Assembly (NCBI RefSeq): GCF_024679245.1
Contig: NC_090178.1
Span: forward strand, 8,409,202 to 8,473,201
Direction of reading: 5' to 3'
Source: Pseudorasbora parva
Lineage: Eukaryota > Chordata > Actinopteri > Cypriniformes > Gobionidae
DNA: 64,000 nucleotides
Shown here one piece after another: positions 1-12,889 of this stretch. The translations under genes and the position numbers were made by a program. Numbering within the stretch: position 1 is the stretch's first letter; each line of letters opens with the position of its first letter. The notes beneath the pieces are model-generated. The model saw nothing but the letters and a program-made list of their open reading frames with translations. It did no database searches and was not told the origin of the DNA.

Positions 1-59
1 ATCACAAAAATCTAACCTTTCATTTTAGTAAAATAACTGACAATGGGGGGTAAATGGCA

Positions 60-1440
60 TTATTAAATAAATGCTTTTCTCTAAAACACATTGGCCACAA
101 TTGTTGGTACCCCTAGAATTTTAAATGAGTAAAATATCTATATTTACATTTTTTAGCACACCAAGGTGACAAGGAACATGAAATTGTCCAGCTATGTCTT
201 GTTTCACAGGAGTATAAATATAAGGAGGCATAAAAGCCAAATTCCCTTAATCATTTATCACAATGAGGGAAACCAAAGAATATAGTTCTGATGTGCAGCA
301 AAAGATTGTTGAGCTTCACAAAATAGAAAGAGGCTGTAGGAAAATAGCTAAAGCATTGAAAATCCCCATTTCCACCACCAGGGCAATAATTAAGAAGCTC
401 CATTTAACTAAAGATGTTACAAATCTGCCCGAAAGAGGACATATGTGTATATTGTCCTAATGCACGGCGAGGAGGAATGTTTGAGTGCACAAAGACTCTC
501 CAAGCATCACAGATGGAGAATCGGAGAGATTAGTTGAGTCTTGGGGTCAGAAAGCCTAAATATTTTTTTCAAACAACCCCTACATCACCACATGTTGTTT
601 GGGAGGGAGTCAAGAAAAATCCTCCTCGCTCATCCAGAAAAACAAAATCCAGCACATTCAGTTGTCAGATACAAATGGAAAATCAAAAGGGACCTGGTTC
701 TGTGGTCAGGATGAAACTATAAAATAGCTTTTTGGCAGCAAATCTACAGGATGGGTTTGGTGCAAACAGGGATAAAAAGTAAAGTACCCCATGCCCACGG
801 CTAAAAATACCACTGGATCGTTAATGTTGTGGGCCTATTTTTTTGCTGGAGGTCCTGGACATCTTGTTCAGATACATTGTATCATAGATTTGAGCAAATA
901 GCAAAAGATAAAAAATAAAAACCTGATGGATTCTGCTAGAAATCTTATAATGGGCCGTGGTTGGATCTCCCATCAGGACAACCATCCAAAACAAACATCA
1001 AAATCAACACAAATGTGTCACTGAGCACAAAATGAAGCTTCTCCCTGGACCATCCCAGTTTCCTGACCTGAACCCTATAGAAGATGTGTGGCATGGGGCA
1101 TGCACAAAAAATGACAATGACTTTTAAGTAAATACCCACGAGGTAATGCTGTTTCAGTGCTTTTAGCATGTAGTGGTTCATAAATAAGAAACATTGTATT
1201 TATTACATTTCCATGTTCTCCAGGTACTTCATAATAGTAAGCAACCGCACAGAGCTGAAAAACTTTCTGAAAGTAAATAAATAAAGATCTGCTGTAAAGT
1301 TGTTATTAAAGCGGACATGAACAAATGAAAAGACCTGTTTGTTATTTGCAGTTTCTTCAAGGATCAGAGAAGACATTTCATATGTTCTTGTGAATGGCAA
1401 TCGACCCTGAGCCCCTTGAAACAGCCACAAAACAGCCTTG
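60..1440 (+). pseudogene. Decayed Tc1/mariner-like transposase element
   Basis: The sequence from 263 translates to an N-terminal Tc1-type helix-turn-helix (IVELHKIERGCRKIAKALKI, then a second helix with ISTTRAIIKKL). Reading breaks after about 60 residues and resumes in pieces in other frames: a stretch near 825-900 reads AYFFAGGPGHLVQ, and near 1050-1095 reads FPDLNPIEDVW, the usual block around the catalytic Glu. Several frameshifts and stops make it a dead copy. The outer boundaries are approximate because I could not pair convincing terminal repeats; the left end may be near the ttgttggtacccc motif at about 101-115. It encodes no working protein. The family call rests on the HTH order and the PDLNPIE block; the subfamily is not determined. 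Confidence 0.7.
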
Positions 1441-2513
1441 GTCTTTTTGGGATCCTTTCATTTAAAGAAATTAAAAGCTATTTTTTGCATTGAGGTCAGT
1501 CATGTAATTGGGCTATTTCATAATGATGCATTATAATAATTGAATGGATCCCTACCAAGACCAAACCTGATGAGATACATAAGATCAGTCTATACAGAGT
1601 GAATCATTTTTGATTCATCGCTTGGCTCAACAATTTTTAATAGCACTTTTTGTATAAGAATATTTGCAAGGAAGCTGTGCTGCTGATGATAGCGCCTTCT
1701 TAAAAATAAAGACACATACTGAAATCCCTCAGGGCTGGATTTACCTCACATTTGTGCCATAGGCATGTTTTTTATCAAACAATATAAAACTTTGATAGTA
1801 AAGTTTATTGCATCTAAGGGCACTCGTTTTTTTCTTCATTTGGCCAAGATCTCATGTTATATTAAAGATGAAGTTCTTCACACAGGTTATATATTGCCTA
1901 TGTCTTGACAAATGCTCGACAAAGACGCTCTTCTCCACTCTTCAAATGCATAAAAAATTAGCTTTTGTATATAGTGTTTCTTTAGTGAAGAAAAAAAAAA
2001 AAACTGTTCATTATTTACCTGTGCATTGCAAACAAGCAGAGATGGTCTACTCCAGTCCAAACGGCTTGTGTGTGGCACTTCCTCCTCCACGATAGAGGTG
2101 GGTGGAGTCATGAGATTTGACTGACAGTTTGAGGATCCAATAGAGATACGAGGTTCAGTCACAAGCTCTATCTGATAAGTTTTATTGGTTAAATGTTTGC
2201 AAAACCAACAGACAAATGCAAAAGGTGACCAATAGTAATTATTTATGGGGAAAAAAAGACAAAATATGGAGATAGAAGGTTTGTGCCCCACTATTTAAAT
2301 TGTTTAGATCAGTTTGTTTTATTAGAGTGAAAGTAATAATAATGAAAAAAGTGCACTATGTCCGCACATCTGAGGAATGCCTATAAATACGGCCCTTCAA
2401 GTACCCATGAAATCAAAATGTTTTTTTTTTGTTTTTTTTTGTTGCTTTTAGCATTAATGTATTTGCCTTACTGTCTATAAGCTAGTGTGCTCTAAAACAG
2501 AGACAAAATGTAC
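1441..2513. other. Intergenic, nothing recognised
   Basis: AT-rich sequence without a supportable gene. Short open frames on both strands have no domain-like content. A block at about 2336-2400 (gtgcactatgtccgcacatc then gcctataaatac) recurs in diverged form at about 5812-5850, so at least part is repeat-derived. Confidence 0.5.
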
Positions 2514-4085
2514 ATTTAAACGTGCAGTATGCAACTTTTGGCCACTAGGGGTCACTCATTCAAAATAATAACAACTGACGTACTTTGATGACGTCGGGAA
2601 AGTTCGTGGGCTCATGGGAGTTGTTGTCATTATTGCCACTGTCAACCAGCGAATCTGGCATCTCCAGCAGAAAACATGTTCACTGACAAGGTAATTGTTA
2701 TATTACATCTCTATTATTGTTAAGTTTAGTTACGGCTTTTCACTTTATGTAATGTCAATCTAATGAAATAGCAGCGAGCTACCGTTACTTAACAAACTTA
2801 TCAGTTACGTTAGATAATGTGCGAGACAGAATGTTGTGCGGGCGGTCGCTATGCCAACATACCTATAAGTTGGTAGGCTATGTTGACATATTAACCGCGC
2901 ATCATAATTTGAGTTACTCAAATTAAAGATATTTTGACATGGCATCCGCGATTGTCGAACATTCTGTATATCAACTCTTCAAAAAGGAAATACATTTTAA
3001 TTTAGTTTATCATTACCAACATAAAACATAGTAAATGAGAGAACCGAGCACCAGCAATACGTTGTTCATTGGCACACGCGCTGTGTCGCTCCCCACGTTC
3101 ATCAATCATTCTAATAAACATTTATTTTGGAACTCAGAGATATATGAATAAGTAGATCATTATTAAATCAATATTATATGTAGCTAGTATTAACATATGA
3201 TAAAAAAGTGACGGTCACCTTATATTAATTGACCAAGATAGTGGCATATTACCTTATGAAGCTAACGTTACTTTCTCCAGCTACATATAAAACCAATAAT
3301 AGCTAGTCCATCTGCGTTTTACACATGACATCATCGTGTCACCAAATATACGGATAGAAATACTTTTGAATCAGTTTTTAAAAAAATAGCTCTTTCAGTC
3401 TCCAAAAACAGAGAATCCGCCTGTTTGAAAAGCCGATACAAAATGTATAACGTTACGTATTCAGCTAAACGCGTCTCAATGTGGTCAAGATCGCTATGCA
3501 ATATGCAAACATTCAGCATGTTATGATTATATGATTATTATGTTAGCTGAATGGTTACTTAAATGACCTGCTTATTAAAACGCAAGCGAGATCAGCATCT
3601 CTCGGCAGTCCGAGCTTGTCACGAAGATTTCGCCATCTTTCAAAGGCTTCTCCAAGGTTTACACGTCTCTTGCTTCTTCTACTGTCCCAAAATCTTCTCG
3701 GGTCATTTTTTTCACCCGTACGTTTGCGCTTTGTTGAGCTGGCAAAACGTACAGGCAAAGAGTAGTCATGATCCATTATCATACAGACTTTTTTATACGG
3801 GGGTTCCCCTTATACTGTCTGTCAGTGTTCCTCTTTGAGTTTGGCGGTTCCGCCGAGTTCGCAGGAAGCAAGACGCAAACGTGGATATGACGTGAAAGAC
3901 TGGCGACATAACGGAAATAAAGACACGGTCCGTGTCTTCGAATTAAAATATTAATTTCTCTGGATTTAGAAGTTAATTGGAACTGTCGGGATAATGTAAA
4001 CACACAACTTTAAAAAATATATAACATAGATATAGTGATCTTTTATATTTTTAATGCTGAAACATTACATATTGTGCCTTTAATA
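2514..4085. mobile_element. Probable non-autonomous DNA transposon
   Basis: The left edge (aaacgtgcagtatgcaact) and the right edge (attacatattgtgcctttaa) are imperfect inverted copies of each other. They resemble the ends of the shorter elements at 6936-7310 and 55629-56325. The interior carries a basic minus-strand open frame (3555-3782). Limits are approximate and no clear target-site duplication was established. Confidence 0.45.
3555..3782 (-). pseudogene. Basic peptide frame inside transposon, unrecognised
   Basis: A 75-codon minus-strand frame rich in Lys and Arg (KRKRTGEKNDPRRFWDSRR) followed by a helix-like stretch (LGEAFERWRNLRDKLGLP). The second part resembles the short N-terminal module found in some fish Harbinger/ISL2EU-type or THAP-associated transposon proteins, but this is a recollection of style, not a match. 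It lies inside an inverted-repeat element, so a transposon remnant is more likely than a host gene. Function unknown. Confidence 0.3.
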
Positions 4086-4165
4086 TATATAGAAATTCAA
4101 AACTTACAGCTCTCTCACTTCCACCAATATGAATCAATGATTTTGATGTCATCGCTCTACACTTC

Positions 4166-4671
4166 TAGCCTGACAAGCCAGACCCACATCAAGATGTTTG
4201 GTCTGGAAACTCACCATTGACAGGGCTCAATCCGAGGGGCGGGATAAACGGCTGTCTTTCAAACTCCCTCTGCACCTAATTGGATAGCGCTACAACCAAC
4301 GTGAGCAACGTGAAGCAGAGCTAGTAGATTAAACTTTCGCCGTATCCGGTCGGCAAAACTCCGAACACATCTTCCCTTCTTAAGAATGACTTCAGTGCCG
4401 TTCTTTTCTCAGAGAAAAGTTCAACTCCAAGTCTTCCAGAGTCGCGGTCAAAGCTGATTCAAAAGACCGCCGTTCTCCAGCCTCTGTGTCTACTAGTAGC
4501 ACGCAAGCGCAACTCTGCCATCACTTTGTTAAGCCCCGCCCACTGACTCTATACACGATGTGATTGGCCTGACCAGAGTTTGGTTTTTACAGCTCAGAAA
4601 TGTATTGAGAGATGCTAGACGATACTCGCGGCAGATTAGATTTTCGCGGGTGCATCTAGATTTCTAGGCTA
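4166..4671. mobile_element. Short inverted-terminal DNA element (family also at 39450)
   Basis: It begins tagcctgacaagcc and ends gatttctaggcta, so the outermost bases form an inverted repeat (TAGCCT). The last 150 bases match, in opposite orientation, the block at 39450-39634, including the string ctgccgcgagtatcgtctag. It is about 506 bp with no coding content, consistent with a MITE. Confidence 0.6.
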
Positions 4672-4679
4672 CTACACTT

Positions 4680-5560
4680 AAGCTTCTCATCTGATTTTCC
4701 CTCCAATCAAATCCTCGCTAGAATCTGAAGCGTCCAGCCCCGGTATTATAAACAGACACTGAAGCGGCTGAAGTCGGTCACTTTTCACACACTTACTATT
4801 TTCTACAAGGTGAATGGCACTTAGTGCACTATATAAGGGATAGGGAACGATTTAGACTGTTTAAATATGCTTTCCATTTAATGTGTCACGCAAACCACCG
4901 CAGCGCACAGTCTGCTCTGGTTCAAAGACAGCACATGTGTGAACCGCCGCAGACCATAAAACGCATCGGATTTGAATTCTGCACAGAATGCTATATTTTG
5001 AAACCAATATGGAGGAGATTAGGAGAAATTGTTCGGGTAATTTAACACTTGGCTTGATCGTCTGGTCTGAACCAGAGTTCGATTGCTCCCCCTTTCTCCT
5101 GGACTGTGTTCAGATTTTTTATTTTTTTAATTTAACATTTAATTACAAAATACAAAAGTGAAGATCTGTAAGACAGAAAAGAGAGCCAGAGGTCCAGATT
5201 ATATTATTTGAGTCCTAACTGTGGAGCGTTTGCGTCATCAAAGCAGCAGCTGTTTACCCCGTTGCTTGGTAACGACGCCACTCGAGAAGAAGGCAAATTG
5301 GGTTGCTCACGTCACTTTTGTATTTCTGTTTTTGAACCATTCAGTATGTAATGGCACTTGCATTTATCTGACACGAATGTACTGCAAATGCTCTAAAAAC
5401 ACTGAAGGCAAGCCGGAATAAGAAATAGAGCTCACCGCTTGTCACGCTCATCAGAAAAGTGAGTGAAACACACACAAACACGCATTTTTCCGTAATTAAT
5501 AGCAATTCACCAAAAGTGCTAGTGTGAAAGCACCCTTAGAGGTTAGGAGCCTAGAGGAAA
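4680..5560. repeat. Interspersed repeat, inverted copy at 61.9-62.2 kb
   Basis: Segments such as cttctcatctgattttccct, ttactattttctacaaggtg and aatggcacttagtgcactat reappear in reverse complement at about 62035-62215. Further matching blocks (caccgcagcgcacagtctgc-like) occur near 61900-62010. This shows a dispersed element; the right limit near 5540 (agtgtgaaagcaccctta) is a guess. No coding content. Confidence 0.5.
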
Positions 5561-6318
5561 CTGCAGCTTTACCGAGCTCAATGGCTCTGCTGTGACGTTA
5601 ACAAACCGCTACTGGCAGTTTAAAAAAAGGGGAGGAGCTGATTGATATGTCCCTCCTTGTCTTCCTGTTTCAGTGGAAATTACATCAACACATACTGTAT
5701 ATATTATAAAATAACGCTGTGTGTTTCAAGGCACTTCAGAGGGCCTTTAAATTGTTAATTTAGATAGTCTTACAGTGTTACTATTAGAGTATAATAATAA
5801 TAATAAAATATCCATTATGCTCGCACGTCCAGGGGATGCCTATAAATCCAGCCATGATAAGAGTTAAGAGTTGCAGTGAAAATTAGACTGTAAGAGTGAG
5901 CTAATACATACGAAAGAGGTAGAAATGGAAGACAACTGTAAGAGCAAGGCAGAATGGAGGCATGAGAGGAGATGCTGCATGTTCATTAGTCTTTGGCGAA
6001 CTGCTCCTCGAGTTTCGGCTCATCTGCATGAAGACGGGCTTCTCGTGTCCCTAATGAGAGAACCTAGATTCAGTTACATTACCAAAACCCCCAGCAGCAT
6101 GAGCCAATCGATCCCAGGTTTACCCCAGCGAGTCTCACTAACACTGCTGCTCTGAATTCTATGATTTGGGTGTTGATGGGGTTTGGTTCCTGGTAGAGAG
6201 ATGATGTGAGAAGAAGATGAGGCAAACGCTTCTGAAACGGAGATGGCCACACCCTGCACTGCTCAGCAAAACACATCTTAGTAGCCTGTTTGTTGTTGTT
6301 ATCTACTTTTTTTACATT

Positions 6319-6320
<2 letters not shown>
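5561..6320. other. Intergenic, nothing recognised
   Basis: No gene, RNA or bounded repeat could be supported, apart from the short duplicated tract at about 5812-5850 also seen near 2360. Confidence 0.45.

Positions 6321-6412
<92 letters not shown>
6321..6412. repeat. (CA)n microsatellite
   Basis: About 45 uninterrupted CA dinucleotides. Open frames spanning it (poly-His/Thr on one strand, poly-Cys/Val on the other) are artefacts of the repeat. Confidence 0.97.
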
Positions 6413-6416
<4 letters not shown>

Positions 6417-6935
6417 TATTGTGTGTACTGTTTATCTAAATGCTCTGCTAACTGAAAAATGCTGCTCCATTGCTTGCTTTGATTTGCCTCCCCAAAAACG
6501 ACCCAGAACAACCACACATTATCGCCTTAAGAACCACTTAACAATATTTTAATACTAAAATGAAAGGGTCACATATTTTAGGAGTTGCAATAAATTCATA
6601 AACTTGCGGTGTTATTTTAATTTGACATTACTCATAACTTCCGGATATGCAAATGTAGCACACACAGGTCGATGCTTTGCTTTATTGTGTGTGGCAGTGG
6701 ACAGCATATATTAACCACTGCAGGTGTAAAAGCCTTTCCTTGTACCAGTTCCAGGAGTGCTTTTACTACAGTCCACTGCGCTCTGGTCTCTCTCTCTGTG
6801 GCAGGACATTAGTTTGATGTGGATTGAGTAACCTGCAGCCAGGTCACTATACTCTCCCCTTCTGCCATAATACGTCTTTATATCTCTCCAGGTTCAGATT
6901 TCACTGCTGCTTCGAAAAACAAAACAAAAAACAAG

Positions 6936-7310
6936 TTAAAGGTGCAGTGTATAGTATTTATGAGGATCTATTGACATATAATATACATGGTTTCAGTGGT
7001 GTATAAAGGTCTTACATAATGTACCATTATGTTTTTATTACCTTTTGCCATTTTAATCTTCATATACCGCGGGTCCCATTACAGTGAAGTTTCCATTTTG
7101 CACTATGCACTTCCCTAAACAGAGGTAACTGTTATACAGAGCGCTAGTCGCTCTCTGCTGTCTCAGACGACGACATCTTTGTCCTGTGTCAGCCACTGTA
7201 GCTTCTCTATGTGCTCCGAAAGGGAGGGGTAAGCGGTGGGTGGTTCGGTGGTTCGGTAATTCGCAACTTCACCTCAAGATGCCACTAAAATTTATAAACT
7301 ACACCTTTAA
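6936..7310. mobile_element. MITE with TTAAAGGTG ends
   Basis: It begins ttaaaggtgcagtgtatag and ends taaactacacctttaa, which is the inverted form. The interior (acatggtttcagtggtgtat, gcgctagtcgctctctgctg) is found in reverse complement at 55190-55464. No coding capacity. Confidence 0.75.
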
Positions 7311-7592
7311 GACTAGAAATTGATCAAATTATTCAAAATTATTCACATTGAATGCAATATATATTAAGGCGTTTTTAAATAAAATGTAAATAAATATTTA
7401 TTTATTACATGAAACATAAATAAAATATATTTAAAAAAATAACAACCTTTAAAGATATTTTTAAATACAATTTTACTAAAAATAAATAATTTAAATAAAT
7501 CAAATATGCCAAAATGTAAGGCATATTTAAAGGGATAGTTCTGTCATCATTTACTGACCCTTATGTTGCTCCAAACCATGATAAACAATGTT

Positions 7593-7596
<4 letters not shown>

Positions 7597-7642
<46 letters not shown>
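7597..7642. repeat. (TG)n microsatellite
   Basis: About 22 TG dinucleotides ending in cgcg. Confidence 0.95.
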
Positions 7643-7807
7643 TCACACAGCAAGTGTCAAAGCCTTTACCAAGTGCTGTATCTTTCTGATGAAGTAAAAA
7701 AAAAAAAAACAACAACAACAATAACATTTTTGGTCAAAAATGACAGAACTAAAGCACCAGAGGGTTAAATAAACCAGAACAAAAAAAAATTAAACAAAAT
7801 TTAACAA

Positions 7808-7851
7808 TAATAAATAAGCATATTCATTTATTTCAGAGACAAATGGATAGC

Positions 7852-7948
<97 letters not shown>

Positions 7949-7988
7949 CATCCATTTTTCTCTGAAATAAATATGCTTATTTATTGTT
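7808..7988. repeat. Palindrome around an (AT)n core
   Basis: The left arm aataaataagcatattcatt... and the right arm ...aaatatgcttatttatt are inverted copies of about 40 bases, differing mainly by a 4-base gap and a few substitutions. They flank an (AT)n run at 7855-7946. The whole can fold into one long hairpin. It may be a small palindromic MITE whose centre has expanded. Confidence 0.8.
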
Positions 7989-8043
7989 CAATTTTGCTAA
8001 TTCTTTAAAAAATGTATTAAAAATTTTGCACATTTTGTTAATT

Positions 8044-9357
<1,314 letters not shown>

Positions 9358-9429
<72 letters not shown>
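9358..9429. repeat. (TA)n microsatellite
   Basis: About 36 TA units directly at the right end of the Tc1-like element. Confidence 0.95.
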
Positions 9430-9430
<1 letters not shown>

Positions 9431-10027
9431 TCTGATATATATATGCCCAATATGGTGAATAAGCTCCGCCTTCTAAATGAAAGAGCCAATCATTGATTAG
9501 TAAAGTCCTCAAGCGCATCACTGCAGCTGCCAATGAAAGCTCCAGTTGCTATAGAAACAGGCAGTGTTTTCACTCGTGCTCATGACTGTGCATGTGCATT
9601 GGCTGGTCTAACATTAAAAACAAGCTCTTAAACTCTATTTGAACATAAGAAACAATATGAATTTCAAATATGAAATTCAATCATATGCTTAGTGAACACT
9701 TTTGGAGAATTTCCCCATTCAAAATTCAGCTGCACTTGCATACACGAGAGGCATTTCAAAAATGTTTTATTCTAGCTTCATATATTCCTTTTTTATCAAC
9801 ACTTGAATATTGGTAAGTTTCATTAAAAAAAAAGCTACATTTTCAACAAAAAGATGAGAAAATCACATTTTTGTCAAAGACTACATCCAGATCAGATTCA
9901 TAGCGATGATCAAACACAGATGGAGTAGATCGAGTCCTTTAACACCCCTAATGCTTAGACAGTCCTGTAGCTCGTCTTCGGTCCACATTTCATTACGTAA
10001 CATTAGATAGTTTTGATTTATATATTC
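9430..10027. other. Intergenic, nothing recognised
   Basis: No gene or bounded repeat could be supported. Confidence 0.45.
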
Positions 10028-10640
10028 TTAAAGGGTTAGTTCACCCAAAAACGTATTTCATTAATGACTCACCCCAATGTCGTTCCACACCCGTAAGACC
10101 TCTGTTCATCCTCAGAACAGAATTTAAGATATTTTAGATTTTATTCAGCATTGTCTTCTCTTCCGCGTATGATTTCAAACCTCAGATAAAGATTCAAACG
10201 GTCATGAATCAGCAGATTGATTTGTGAGTCATAACGCCAATGTCACGTGATTTCAGCAGTTTGCCAGTTTGACACGCGATCCGAATCTTGAATCATGACC
10301 GTTTGATTCTTTATTTGAGGAACACGGAAGAGAAGACAATGCTGAATAAATTCATATTTTTTGTTATTTTTGGACTAAAATGTATTGTCAACGCCTCAAA
10401 AGAGTCTAACTAACCAACTGATGTCACATATGGACTACTTTGATGATGTTTTCATTACCTTCTGGACACGGACAGCAAGTGGGCATACACTTACATTCAA
10501 AGGACAGAAAGGCCTCGGACTAAATCTAAAATATCTTAAACTGTGTTCTGAGGATGAACAGAGGTCTTACGGGTGTGGAACGATATTGGGGTGAGTCATT
10601 AATGAAAGAAATTTCATTTTTGGGTGAACTAACCCTTTAA
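10028..10640. mobile_element. MITE with TTAAAGGGTTAGTTCACCC ends
   Basis: It begins ttaaagggttagttcaccca and ends tgggtgaactaaccctttaa, a perfect inverted repeat over 20 bases. Most of the interior is also palindromic: cctctgttcatcctcagaac on the left pairs with gttctgaggatgaacagagg on the right. Related copies occur at 32318-33610 (interrupted), 50640-51035 and, as fragments, at 11185-11264, 30233-30889, 49617 and 59617. Confidence 0.85.
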
Positions 10641-10813
10641 CGTCGATGATCACAGCTTTATATATGCATCTGGTTACATACGATCGCTTGGTTTTTTTGC
10701 GTCTTCTTCGCATGTGTTTTGATCAGGAGATTCTGTATTCAATTGGAAGATGCGCAACAACTTTATTCAACAGTCTCTTCCCATCTGTGCCTGTGCAGCA
10801 CTTCCTAGTTCTA

Positions 10814-10918
10814 TGTCAGAACGGAGGCTTACCATTGGCCAGCTCCTGCGTCAGCATCACACGCATGCGTCGTGCTCACGTGAACAGCGTCGGCCAATGG
10901 TAAGTTGGCATTCTGACG
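10814..10918. repeat. Short inverted repeat
   Basis: The arms gtcagaacggaggcttacca and tggtaagttggcattctgac pair with few mismatches, with the ccattggcc/ggccaatgg core around a loop rich in CpG. Probably the centre of another inverted-repeat element. Two short overlapping open frames here are not convincing genes. Confidence 0.6.
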
Positions 10919-11184
10919 TAGCTCTTTGTAAGCGCTGCACTGTATCAACAGGCACAGACAAGAAGAGATTTTAGAAAGAAGTAGTTATTTTTTGTATGTT
11001 TTGTACAGTTTTTGTTTTGATAAAAGTAAGGTTAAACCACTGTAGTCACATGGACTATTTTAACGATGTCTTTACTACCTTTCTGTTCCTTGAAAGTGGT
11101 AATTAAATTGCTGTCTATGGGGGAGTCCGAAAGCTCTTGGATTTCATCAAAAATATCTTAAGTTGTGTTCTGAAGATGAACGAA

Positions 11185-11264
11185 GCTCTTGCAGGTTTGG
11201 AATGACATGAGTAATTAAGTAATTAATGACAGAATTTTCAGTTTTGGGTGAACTAACCCTTTAA
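11185..11264. repeat. Solo right end of TTAAAGGGTTAGTTCACCC-type MITE
   Basis: gttttgggtgaactaaccct followed by ttaa matches the right terminus of the element at 10028-10640, preceded by the related gaagatgaacgaagctcttg block. Confidence 0.65.
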
Positions 11265-12889
11265 GGGGTCTTGGTATACTCTGTGAAAAAAAGTATTCAA
11301 TTTTGAACACATATAGCCTTTGAGTAGAGGACCAGCGTTTCCTTTGTATTTGGAAGCTGCAGCCCATTAGCAGTAGTTTGGTTGTGTGGGAGTGGTGAAT
11401 TTGGCCTGTAATTGAATTATTCTTTACTCTGATTGGCTTGACAGACTTATTCAGCATATCCTGTTTAAAATCACTCATACTTCCTACGCCTAACTTTAAT
11501 GGACTGGGAGGGCACGCCGAAAATAATGACAATCAGACTGATCTGATTCTCACTGACACAATGGCTTCAGAAGACTACTTTTATTAACCTTTTTTTGTGT
11601 AATTTTTGAAGCTTGAACGCTCTAGTTTCCCTTCATTGTATTTAAATGGAAAAATCTCCTGATATATTATTAAAATTACTTTTTGTAAGGGTTTGGAACA
11701 ACATGTAACAACGAGTAAATTATGGCAGAATCTGAAGTTTTTTACTTGAATGATTCCCTAAATTCACAGGTCAGCATGGATGTCTCTGCGTTCTCGCTCA
11801 TTCTTTAAAGCACACTGAGGGAGTATCAACAGCCGGCCTCTCCTCATGCTGACGGTTTTCTCTCTTTCTAAGAGAGTGAGAATGGACTAAAAGAAATCAA
11901 TGGATTGTGGAAGCACACAGGTACACAGCTAGATGTAAAGAGGTAAACAACTGAGGTAATAATAGAGTCCGGAATCTACGAAATGGTCTTAAAAGCCTCT
12001 TCACAAGCTCAGCTTTTAAAGAGCACGAGAGAACCGTCCAAACTCTGCAGTTGCCATTTTAGGGCCACGGGATAGAAAACCACCATAGATGGATTTTTCA
12101 CTCGCCCCCTCATTCTCTCTCTCCAACTATATCTTTCTCTGCTGATCCTGATGAAGAGGGAACAAGAGGAGGAAGTCTGGAGCCATCACTATGTCCTTAT
12201 TGCAGCAGAAAAAAGGGTCTGCTCGGGTCCTGCCAGTAATTGTGGTCAGGGCACTATGACCTTACTGCTGTGTGTATGGAGACTCTCTGAGAGGGAGGCG
12301 GGGCACAATATTTATCCCTTATGGGAGGACGAGACTCTGCAATCACAGCAGTCGGCCAACAACATCCATCCTCCTCTTGTACTCTTTCAGTACCAGAAAG
12401 CCTTGAGTGTCTCTGAGCTGACTGCACAAATCACATGGAAAATTACAACAGGCACAGCTGGATCTGTAACACACTGAGGGAAAAAACCCATGAGATGAGC
12501 TCTTTAAAATCAGTCGAGACCAAAATGAGATTTGAAATGTAATTTCATGTTGCACATCTCTGATTTCCATAAGAGATCTCATAATATCCGCTTGAATTTG
12601 ATTCTTGCAATTGGATTTGATTCAGTAGCTTTTAGTTATACTATCCACTGAGGGACAGGTTTACAGTTTATGTCAAGTTTAGGCTTAGGGTTTGGGATCA
12701 GTTTTTATCAATTTTTCCCCTCTGATTTAAGGGATGGGTAGGAAGAGGTTTAGAGGTAGAGATGTGGTTTGGACTAACGTTAATTTTTTTTAAATAGGAA
12801 CATTGTTCCAGGATCAACAAAATATTTTGACCCAGTCGAGTGTCTAACTTGGCAAAATCTAGACGTGTTCATTAGACAGCTCAGACTCG
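11265..12889. other. Intergenic, nothing recognised
   Basis: Unique-looking sequence. Short open frames (for example 12151-12477 +) lack recognisable domains or splice context. Confidence 0.4.

Noticed and set aside
6079..6552. Frames of poly-Cys-Val and poly-His-Thr (also at 7977-8184, 37356-37770, 47077-47529, 63814-63996)
   Set aside because: These are translations of CA/TG microsatellites with arbitrary flanks.
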